Shown here piece by piece: positions 49,001-55,238 of a DNA stretch of 64,000 nucleotides (position 1 is the stretch's first letter; each line of letters begins with the position of its first letter). The notes beneath the pieces were generated by a model. That model ran no database searches and was not told where the DNA came from. It saw nothing but the letters and a program-made list of their open reading frames with translations. Source of the stretch: JAHELQ01 sp965603365 (GTDB lineage Bacteria; Acidobacteriota; Aminicenantia; UBA2199). The stretch is taken from NCBI GenBank assembly GCA_965603365.1, contig CBFDCR010000009.1, positions 39,481 through 103,480 of the forward strand. The letters are read 5' to 3'. The position numbers and the translations under genes were made by a program.

Positions 49001-50607
49001 GGATCGGAAAACAAAAAGTAGAGACGGCGGCTGTGATGCGTATTGAGGAAGGCGGCATTATCTCCGGACAAGGCGGCCGCGGCCCCGTCTGCGTTGTTGG
49101 CCGTGGTGATCGCCAGCCGGTAGGGAAACACCCGCCTGCCCACCTGCAGGGTGTAGCACATATCGGCCAGGTTGACGGCGGGATGTTCTCTTAAATATGC
49201 TGTCAGGTTCTGGGCAGCCATCTGCAGGGCGGATTCGGTGCGGGCCGACAGCAGCATCAATTGCCACTCCCTGGTTTGGGGAGATTCAGTCGGTTTCGGC
49301 GCCTCCTCCAGGATCATATGGGCATTGGTGCCGCCGATACCGAACGAACTCACACCGGCCCTTAAGGGATAGTCCCGGTTTTCCCACTCATGCAGTTGGG
49401 TGTTCACGATAAATGCACTATGATCAAAATCAATGGCCGGGTCCGGGTTTTCAAAATGCAGGCTGGGGGGAATTAACCTGTATTTGAGGGCCAGCAGGGT
49501 CTTTATAAAACTGGCCACGCCGGCGGCATTATCCAGGTGCCCCACATTGGTTTTAACGGAACCGATTCTACAAAAATGGCGTTTGTCTGTGTTGAAGGCC
49601 AGCCGCAGTGCCTCCATTTCAATTTGATCACCCAGGGGCGTGGCAGTACCGTGGGCCTCGATGCAGCTTATGCTTTCAGGTTCCACATCCGCCAGTTCCA
49701 GGGCTGTCTTGATCACCTCTTCCAGCCCGTTCACGCTGGGTGCCGAATAACCGATCTTGCGATTACCGTCATTATTGATAAATGAACTCTTAACAACGGC
49801 AATGATATTGTCCCGCTTTTCGAGGGCCTCTTCAATGGGTTTTAGCACCACGATCCCGGCGCCGCTGCCAAATTTCGATCCGCTGGCCCGGGAATCGAAG
49901 GCCCTGGTATGTCCATCGGCCGTAAAGATCATTCCCTCTTCGTAGACATGACCGTTTTTCTGGGGCAGGATAACCGAGACCCCGCCTGCCAGTGCCATAT
50001 CGCACTCACCACTCAACAGTGCCTGGATGGCCTGATGTATGGAAACCAGGGAGGTTGAGCATTGGCTCTCCAGGGTAAAGACCGGGCCGGTCAGGTTGAG
50101 TTTATAGGCGATGCGGGTGCTGATATGATCTCGATCACACAGGTGCATGGAAGTCAGTCTATCGGCGGAGCCCACCACCCCTGACATAAATACCTTCAAC
50201 TGCCAGGTCACGTTATTGTTGGCGCCCACGAAGAAACCGATTACGCCTGGATATTCGTAGGGATCATAGCCGGCATCCTCCAGGGCCTCCCAGGTGCATT
50301 CGTGCATAATCCTGATCTGGGGGTCCATCTTTTCCGCTTCCCTGGGGGAATAGCCGAAGAAGCTGGCATCAAAATATTCGATATCCTCCAGGACCGAGTT
50401 TGCCCTCACATAACCGGGATGTTCCAGTACTTGCTGAGAAATACCGGCCTGCCTTAACTCTTCATCCGAAAAAAAAGCGATGGATTCCACTCCATTTTTT
50501 AGATTGTTCCAGAATTCGTCGATATTACCGGCCCCGGGAAACCTCCCGGCCATGCCGATTACGGCGATATCAAGACCGGGTCTTATGTTCTCGATGTCAG
50601 CAGGCAT
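43012..50607 (-). CDS. Hybrid PKS-NRPS: KS-(decayed AT)-KR-ACP-C-A (glycine)-PCP
   Basis: A 2531-residue protein. The ketosynthase is intact (QCSTS, Cys near 183; EAHGTAT; KTNVGHL). The acyltransferase region (about 525-760) is degenerate: the catalytic Ser of GHSxGE is replaced in GCNAGE near 626, GQGSQ is lost, and about 90 residues containing the HAFH-type loop are missing. The ketoreductase looks active (GGLGNVG near 1090, YSAAN near 1253). Next come an ACP (VGGDS near 1407), a condensation domain (HHIITDG near 1587), an A domain (TSGSTGNPKG near 2062, A10 near 2394) and a PCP (LGGNS near 2452). The A pocket reads D-I-L-Q-L-G-L-I-W-K, exactly the published glycine code. The module must be charged by another AT or be skipped (inference). 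GAGG lies 5 bases upstream of the ATG. The C-terminus is highly basic and overlaps the next gene by 17 bases. Confidence 0.94.
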   Translation of the reverse strand: MPADIENIRPGLDIAVIGMAGRFPGAGNIDEFWNNLKNGVESIAFFSDEELRQAGISQQVLEHPGYVRANSVLEDIEYFDASFFGYSPREAEKMDPQIRIMHECTWEALEDAGYDPYEYPGVIGFFVGANNNVTWQLKVFMSGVVGSADRLTSMHLCDRDHISTRIAYKLNLTGPVFTLESQCSTSLVSIHQAIQALLSGECDMALAGGVSVILPQKNGHVYEEGMIFTADGHTRAFDSRASGSKFGSGAGIVVLKPIEEALEKRDNIIAVVKSSFINNDGNRKIGYSAPSVNGLEEVIKTALELADVEPESISCIEAHGTATPLGDQIEMEALRLAFNTDKRHFCRIGSVKTNVGHLDNAAGVASFIKTLLALKYRLIPPSLHFENPDPAIDFDHSAFIVNTQLHEWENRDYPLRAGVSSFGIGGTNAHMILEEAPKPTESPQTREWQLMLLSARTESALQMAAQNLTAYLREHPAVNLADMCYTLQVGRRVFPYRLAITTANNADGAAAALSGDNAAFLNTHHSRRLYFLFSDPAETYVNMGLALYRHESTFKEEVDHCLMLLQPLAQPDFKRILYPQANEEAKAGIEIKRPEIGPVIRFIYGYALAKLLMKWGLKPYGLIGCNAGEITAACISGVFSLEDALTWLVYSVQSIQTLPEDQRLSIALARECEDKIKSFNLQSPRISLISPKTGKVIKDADVTSSRYWLKHLLETVKPGQGVRALTGKKGSLFVEIGCEGELGSLVSGCLEDDSDQYVMNLARPAQEETADVKYLLRQLGRLWLYGVPIDWPGFYGDEKRRRISLPPYPFERQSYWIDDVDARIKNSFDRRAGQQSVKKQPDIADWFSLLQWERSQLAPGQAIGIPERSCCLVFTNGSAFCQELVKRLRRERGHVVTVAKGSDFLKQDKHGYTIDPRQPGHYDALLNELRAINSIPVTIVHLWGVGGSPSGDEAQDLGLFSLLYLAQAVGKQQFKDEINIYILSSGIHEVNGEEELYPGRATVLGLARCIPQEFVNIKCRCIDIVAPKSLSRAGEKLIDSLLEEFSTKSPDNVVAYRGYYRWAEAYRPIRLEPVDGDIPRLRERGVYFITGGLGNVGFILARYLAASFRARLVLTGRTELPPRSEWGTYSAAHGNNDRLARKIEKVLALEKAGGEVMTFAVDAADKEEMQKTVADAERHFGVINGIIHAAGVMDPAGFRTINSLTKNDIQVQFQAKVYGLLVLQEIFKNRPLDFCLLISSPASILGGLGFSAYSAANMFMDAFVYRFNRDNCTAWTVVNWGDWQPGDDSRVNTSALGESVEELLMTAAEGVETLRRILKHGRTNQVIISAGALQKRIAEWVQLESTRKDDDSRERGHRALKPRPELSTPYVAPGNPVEKTLVTIWEHLFGFARLGIKDDFFEVGGDSLKVVTVIARIHKKLNVVIPLTEFFKRPTIEKIVEYIDSAEISDFVAINPVEKREYYPVSSAQKRLYFLQIMDKNSLGYNEFQVVALDGELERNRLEKALSQLIRRHESLRTGMTMIGSDLCQRIHGEVEFAVNYYKAEADGVKPIVERFVQPFDLSRPPFMRVGVIQTGEKKYVFMIDMHHIITDGVSSELFIKEFTALYANRELAPLRVQYKDYTRWQQMQRTQGSLKEQEEYWLAEFTGELPVLELPTDFPRPPLQSFLGNTVGFELGINETKRLKELALENDLTLFMLLVPAFTLLLAKLSGQTDIIVGTPTAGRRHEDLQSIIGVFINTLVIRSQPVGGKTIAQYLGEIKDITLKAFENQDYQFEDLIERVAVNRDMSRNPLFDVMFILQNMDVQPEGLPEAKISDLEARPYARPGKISKFDLTLIAVESHDNLYLTFEYCTKLFNIDSIGRMIKYLRAILASVRQGWDSKIGEIEILTDEERTQILYTFNNTAAPYPQEQTVHGLFESRVNGSLLQPALVYQECRLSFEACNDQANRLAAELRDRGVGANSIVALMVERSVEMMLAILGILKAGGAYLPIDPDFPEERVKYMLKDSQAALLVTQERFSATFGDMCHCLNLDDFPLDGSESVTIEPVNRAADLVYVTYTSGSTGNPKGVMIQHRAVVNFIKAMTGLIEFSQKDCALSLTTISFDIFGLETLVPLTAGTAVVIGSREEQLNSRAAALAVESKRVTILQVTPSKLQLIVSSPEAKRILTPLKYLLVGGELFPQPLLEEARKIVQGKIFNLYGPTETTIWSTARDVTGKDVQLNIGKPIANTTTYVLDNNGFPTPIGVAGELYIGGAGLSRGYLNRPDLTAGQFSPNQHLSPGSPRLYRSGDLVRWLPDGELEILGRIDHQVKVRGFRIEPGEIESQLLKRGDIKDALVTVKSDNKREKSIFAYIIPTNGSDDFDAAELREYLSLKLPEYMIPSYFIRLEALPLMANGKVDHKALESDGMMIGTEVEYTPPETELEMTLTEIWREVLRVDKVGVHDNFFDLGGNSMGVISLNTKIKEVLNLDIPVVVVYRYLTVSSLAKYLMQGDSGMDHFARKTDRTEEFRRGKDRIKQRIKRRYTDHEQIN
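48330..49035 (-). other. Decayed acyltransferase domain within the KS-KR-C-A subunit
   Basis: Compared with the other ATs in the window, this one has DPAET where GQGSQ is expected and GCNAGE where G[HY]SxGE is expected. It then jumps from the LSIAL strand directly to the SPKTGK region, missing the substrate-specificity loop and its catalytic His. The surrounding scaffold is kept and in frame, so it probably remains as a structural domain. Confidence 0.85.
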
Positions 50608-50614
50608 ATTAACC

Positions 50615-53600
50615 TCATGTGACCGTTACTCTTGACCTATCCTGCAGCGTTCTTCTTCCTCTTTTCATCTTCTGGGCCCGTCTCTTCTCCTTTTCCGGAT
50701 CGGTTTCCCCTTTCCGGTCTTCTGTCAGGTAAACGGCCAGCGTGCGCATGTTGGGAAATTGGAAGAGGGTGACCACCGGGATATCCTTGCCGATTGTCTG
50801 GCGAATCTTCCGGCTCAATTGAATCATATCCAGCGAGGTGGCTCCCAATTCGAAGAAATTATCGTCGATGCCCACCTCGTCGATGCCGAAATACTTTTTC
50901 CAGATATCGACCAGGGACTTTTCCATGGGCGTATCGGGCGCCACATAGGGCGTTAACAAATTGGGCCTGGAATGAAAGGTGACTTCCCGCTGCCCATCGG
51001 AACGATCCGTGTCCCGCTCAAATTCAAGCCTCACCCATTGATTAATTCTCTGCTGGAAATCGGCGGCAGACACCACTACCTGGTGGGCACGACAGCACTT
51101 TATGATTCGCTGAAACGTCTGCACCCCCTCCTCTGGGGTCAGCCGCAAATAAGCGAGGGGGTCCTTGAGGGCTGGGCCGTCATCGCCTGTTTGGGCCAAC
51201 TGCCAATCTCCCCAATTGACGGCGATCCAGGGGGAAGAGCGGTCTCGATTATATTGATAGACGAAGGAGTCGATAAAGCAGTTGGCGGACGCATAGGCTG
51301 CGTGCCCCAATCCGCCTAAAATGGAGGCCGGGGAAGATACGAATAGGCCAAAATCCAGGCTCTTTCCTTCAAACAACTTTGCCAATACCGAGGAGCCGTA
51401 TACCTTTGATTGGAAGTGCCGTTTGAAGTCCTCCGTGCTTACCGCACTCAAGGGGCGAAACCATTCGCCCGACATCTCACCGGCAGCGTGTATGACGCCA
51501 TTGATGGGTCCGAATTTCTCCTCGGCCCGGGTAACGATCTGCTGCATGGCCTCCTCGTCTGCGGCATCGCACCCCTGGAATAGTACCTCTGCCCCCAACT
51601 GCTTCAACTCCAAAATTCGGCGAATCTTGATTACCGCGGCCTCGTCATCTTCATAGAGTTCCAGGTAGATGTCCCATTTCTCCTCTGGCGGCAGCGGTGT
51701 GCGGCCGGTGAGAATGAGCCTGGCGCCGACTGTCCGGGCCAGGAATTTGGCCAGGGTAAAGCCCATATTTCCCAGTCCGCCGGTGATCAAGTAGACGCCT
51801 GCCTGCCGGAGTACCGGGGTATCTCCGCCGTCGTCCTCCAACCGGATCGGCTTAAAGGCCTGGACCCAGCGATAACCCGCCCGATAAGCAATCACCACAT
51901 CGGCCGACGGCGAGCCCAACTCTTCGGCCAGTTGCTCGACCAATTTCTCCTCCCTGGCGCCCTGGGCTTCGGGAACGACAATATCGATAGAGCGGCACTT
52001 TATATAGCCATACTCCTGGGGTATGACCCTGGCCACTCCCGTTACCGGCGCCTTCCAGGGTGCCAATATCTCGTCGCCTATGACTTCATAGAGGTTGGCC
52101 GTCACGATGAATAGATTTATCTCGCCGCTGAATTCCTGCTTATCGACGGCCCGGCTTAAATAGAGCAGGCTGTACAGACCCGGGTCATCGGCAGCCTCCG
52201 TTTGTCGGTGAGAGATGCTCCAGAGGTGGATGATTACCGCCGGGATTACGCCTATACCTTGAAGTTCTTCCATTAAGACAACATAATCGTCACTCTCCAG
52301 GGGATTGATCTCGTACTCCCTGTCATCCAGTTTCCGAAACGCAGCCCCCCTTCTCACCCTGACGAGATCGGCGGCTTCTTGAGATAATCTCTTCACCAGG
52401 GACGCACACAAGGGCGAATCGTCGATCAAAACCAGCCGACACCCCTCCTGGGGCAGCTCGAGAGTGTGGAGGGACAACAGTGGAGACCGTTCCCAGTGAG
52501 GCAGGTAGAACCAGTCGGCGATATTTGCTTTTTTCTTCATGGGGGTTCCTCCTGAGGCTTTTTCCCGGCCCAGTTTGTAGATATCGCTTTCCAGCCAATA
52601 CCGTTTTCCCTCAAAGGGATAGGTGGGCAGCGGCACACGGTATCGTCTCTCCTTTGCATAGAAGGCCGGCCAGTCGGGTTCGATGCCGTACATCCATAAT
52701 GTGCCCAGCCTGGTTAACAGGAGATAGACATCCGACATCTCCCTGTCCGGGTGCTTTACCAGGTTGACGACCGGGAACTGCCGGTCTTTACCCAGGTGGC
52801 GCTGCAGCAGCGCACTCAACTCATGCCCCGGCCCCACCTCCACAAACAGCGCATCCGGCTCTTTCATCAGCTCCCCCAGGCCGTCGGCAAATCGAACGGT
52901 CTGCCGCAGATGGCGGCACCAATAGCGGGGATCGACGGCTTCGCCGTCCCCTATCCGCTTGCCCGTCACATTGGATATGTAGGGAATTTGCGGGGGATTC
53001 AGGCTCATCTCTTCCAGGCAAGCCCTGAATTGTTCTAAAATGGGTTCCATCATCTGCGAATGGATGGCATGGGAGAGGGGCAGCCGCATACACATGGTTT
53101 TACGCTTCTTCAACTCCTCTTCAAAGGCAGCCACCGCCTTGCCGGGACCGGAGACCACACAGGATGGGCCATTGTCGATGGCAATGGACAGGGCCCCCGG
53201 GAGTAACGGTTCGACCTGGTCCCCTGGCAGGGGCACACTCAACATGCCGCCTTCGGGCAATTTCTGAACCAGTTCTCCCCGGGTGACCACCAGTTTTAAG
53301 GCATCCTCTAAGGAGAACACCCCGGACAGACAGGCAGCCACATATTCGCCGAAGCTGTAGCCGATCAACATATGGGGCCTGATACCCCATTTTAACAGGA
53401 GCCGGGCCAGGGCGTATTCAAATACGAATAGAACGGGCTGGGCTAGCTCCGTTTGCTCGAGACCATCGGCTGCTTCGTTTGGCCGCTGCGGATACAAAAT
53501 ATCTTTGATATTGTAGTCCACCAGACCCGTCAGAATCCCAAAGCAGCGGTCCATCTCCTCCCGGAATATGTCCTCTTTCTCATACAGCTCTCTGCCCATA

Positions 53601-55228
53601 TTGACATACTGGGCCCCAAGGCCGGGAAACATAAATACGACAAGCCTGCTCTCCTTTTCCAGGAAGTAGGAATGGACTTTTTTGGACTGGGGCGTGGATA
53701 GGGTCTGCCGGGCCTCGGGGCTGCCGCTGCAAACCAGCATCTTGCGGTAGGGAAAGTGCTTCCTGCCCACCTGCAGCGTATAGGCGGCATCTGTTAGGTT
53801 GACATCGGGATACTTTTCCAGGAAGGCTGCTAAATGTTCTGCCGCCCGGTCGAGGGCATGGGGGGTCCTGGCAGACAGCAGAATGACTTGCCACTCCCTA
53901 CCGTCGGAGACCTTTTCCCTCGCCGGTGCCTCTTCGAGAACGATGTGGACGTTGGTACCGCCGATGCCGAAAGAGCTCACCCCGGCCCGCAGGGGATATT
54001 TTCCATTTTCCCAGCCAACCAACTTCGTGTTTACGTAAAATGGAGTGGTTTCAAAGTCGATTTTGGGATTGGGGGTTTCAAAATGGAGACTCGGCGGGAT
54101 TTGCCGGTGTGTGACGGCCAATACGGTCTTAATCAGGCCGGCGATACCGGCGGCCCGGTCCAGGTGACCGATATTGGTTTTTACCGAACCAATGGCGCAA
54201 AACCCCCTGTCTTTGGTGTTAAACGATAGTTTCAGGGCCTCGATTTCGATGGGATCCCCCAGGATCGTTCCGCTGCCGTGGGTCTCGACATAACCGATAC
54301 TCTCAGGCTCCACTTCAGCCATGTGCATGGCCGCCAAAATCGCCTGTGACTGCCCCTCCACGCTGGGGGCCGTATAACCCACCTTGCGCATGCCGTCATT
54401 GTTGCTGGCGGAACCTTTAATCACGGCATAAATATGGTCGCAGTCCGCCAGGGCATCTTCGAGGGAGCGCAGCACCACCATACCGACTCCCTCGCCGCCG
54501 ACCGTTCCACTGGCGTTTTGATCGAAAGTACGGCAGTGGCCATCCCGGGATAGGATCATGCCCTCTTCATAGATGTAACCGGGATTGTTCTCCGTATATA
54601 CGGTCACGCCGCCGGCCAGGGCCATGCTGCACTCGCCGCTCAACAGCGCCCGGCAGGCCAGGTGAACGGCGACCAGCGACGTCGAACACGCGGTCTGGAC
54701 CGTAACCGAAGGCCCTTTTAAATTCAATTTATAGGAGACCCTGGTGGCCAGGTAGTCGGGATCGATCAGTTGAGCCACAAAAAATTCCCCGTACTCCCGC
54801 TTCTTGCCGGATAACAGGAGCGAGGCCTCCCAGTTGAAGTGGGACGAAGCCCCGGCAAACAGCCCGATTAATCCCTGGTAAGATTCGGGGTTGTAACCGG
54901 CGTCCTCCAGGCTGCCCCAGGCGCACTCATGGAGAAGCCGCATCTGGGGGTCCAATATTTCCGCCTCCCTGGCCGAATAGTCAAAAAAGGCGGCATCAAA
55001 CAACTCTTTATCCTCCAGTGCCCCGCCCTTAGAGCCGACATAACGGGGATTGTCGGCCAGGCTGGCGGCAAATCCCGTTTTTTCCAGCTCTTCGGCGGTT
55101 ACAAAGCAGATGGATTCCACACCATTTTTTAGATTCAGCCAGAATGTATGAATATCTTTTGCCCCGGGAAATCTACCGGACATACCGATGATGGCTATTT
55201 CAAAGCCGGTTGTTCCATTTGAACCCAT
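50615..55228 (-). CDS. Type I PKS module: KS-AT-KR-ACP
   Basis: A 1537-residue PKS module. The ketosynthase has its active Cys in TACSTS near 181. The acyltransferase has Ser in GYSFGEY near 625 and HAIH near 720-723, with GLGAQ replacing the usual GQGSQ. The ketoreductase has TGGLGNMG near 1150 and intact catalytic Ser and Tyr (YASAN near 1312-1316). The ACP has LGATS near 1465. It lacks dehydratase and enoylreductase domains, so it should add one malonate-type unit and reduce it to a beta-hydroxyl. After the upstream glycine this would make a 4-amino-3-hydroxybutyrate-like unit (inference). The GYS/HAIH pattern departs from the canonical malonyl motif, so the extender is less certain. The C-terminus is Arg/Lys-rich. 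The gene is 8 bases after its upstream neighbour. Confidence 0.94.
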   Translation of the reverse strand: MGSNGTTGFEIAIIGMSGRFPGAKDIHTFWLNLKNGVESICFVTAEELEKTGFAASLADNPRYVGSKGGALEDKELFDAAFFDYSAREAEILDPQMRLLHECAWGSLEDAGYNPESYQGLIGLFAGASSHFNWEASLLLSGKKREYGEFFVAQLIDPDYLATRVSYKLNLKGPSVTVQTACSTSLVAVHLACRALLSGECSMALAGGVTVYTENNPGYIYEEGMILSRDGHCRTFDQNASGTVGGEGVGMVVLRSLEDALADCDHIYAVIKGSASNNDGMRKVGYTAPSVEGQSQAILAAMHMAEVEPESIGYVETHGSGTILGDPIEIEALKLSFNTKDRGFCAIGSVKTNIGHLDRAAGIAGLIKTVLAVTHRQIPPSLHFETPNPKIDFETTPFYVNTKLVGWENGKYPLRAGVSSFGIGGTNVHIVLEEAPAREKVSDGREWQVILLSARTPHALDRAAEHLAAFLEKYPDVNLTDAAYTLQVGRKHFPYRKMLVCSGSPEARQTLSTPQSKKVHSYFLEKESRLVVFMFPGLGAQYVNMGRELYEKEDIFREEMDRCFGILTGLVDYNIKDILYPQRPNEAADGLEQTELAQPVLFVFEYALARLLLKWGIRPHMLIGYSFGEYVAACLSGVFSLEDALKLVVTRGELVQKLPEGGMLSVPLPGDQVEPLLPGALSIAIDNGPSCVVSGPGKAVAAFEEELKKRKTMCMRLPLSHAIHSQMMEPILEQFRACLEEMSLNPPQIPYISNVTGKRIGDGEAVDPRYWCRHLRQTVRFADGLGELMKEPDALFVEVGPGHELSALLQRHLGKDRQFPVVNLVKHPDREMSDVYLLLTRLGTLWMYGIEPDWPAFYAKERRYRVPLPTYPFEGKRYWLESDIYKLGREKASGGTPMKKKANIADWFYLPHWERSPLLSLHTLELPQEGCRLVLIDDSPLCASLVKRLSQEAADLVRVRRGAAFRKLDDREYEINPLESDDYVVLMEELQGIGVIPAVIIHLWSISHRQTEAADDPGLYSLLYLSRAVDKQEFSGEINLFIVTANLYEVIGDEILAPWKAPVTGVARVIPQEYGYIKCRSIDIVVPEAQGAREEKLVEQLAEELGSPSADVVIAYRAGYRWVQAFKPIRLEDDGGDTPVLRQAGVYLITGGLGNMGFTLAKFLARTVGARLILTGRTPLPPEEKWDIYLELYEDDEAAVIKIRRILELKQLGAEVLFQGCDAADEEAMQQIVTRAEEKFGPINGVIHAAGEMSGEWFRPLSAVSTEDFKRHFQSKVYGSSVLAKLFEGKSLDFGLFVSSPASILGGLGHAAYASANCFIDSFVYQYNRDRSSPWIAVNWGDWQLAQTGDDGPALKDPLAYLRLTPEEGVQTFQRIIKCCRAHQVVVSAADFQQRINQWVRLEFERDTDRSDGQREVTFHSRPNLLTPYVAPDTPMEKSLVDIWKKYFGIDEVGIDDNFFELGATSLDMIQLSRKIRQTIGKDIPVVTLFQFPNMRTLAVYLTEDRKGETDPEKEKRRAQKMKRGRRTLQDRSRVTVT

Positions 55229-55233
55229 TCTTT

Positions 55234-55238
55234 CACCT
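55234..55238 (-). promoter_or_regulatory. Ribosome binding site AGGTG
   Basis: AGGTG sits 5 bases before the ATG at 55228 and overlaps the stop codon of the preceding NRPS gene. This supports the chosen start and translational coupling. Confidence 0.6.
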
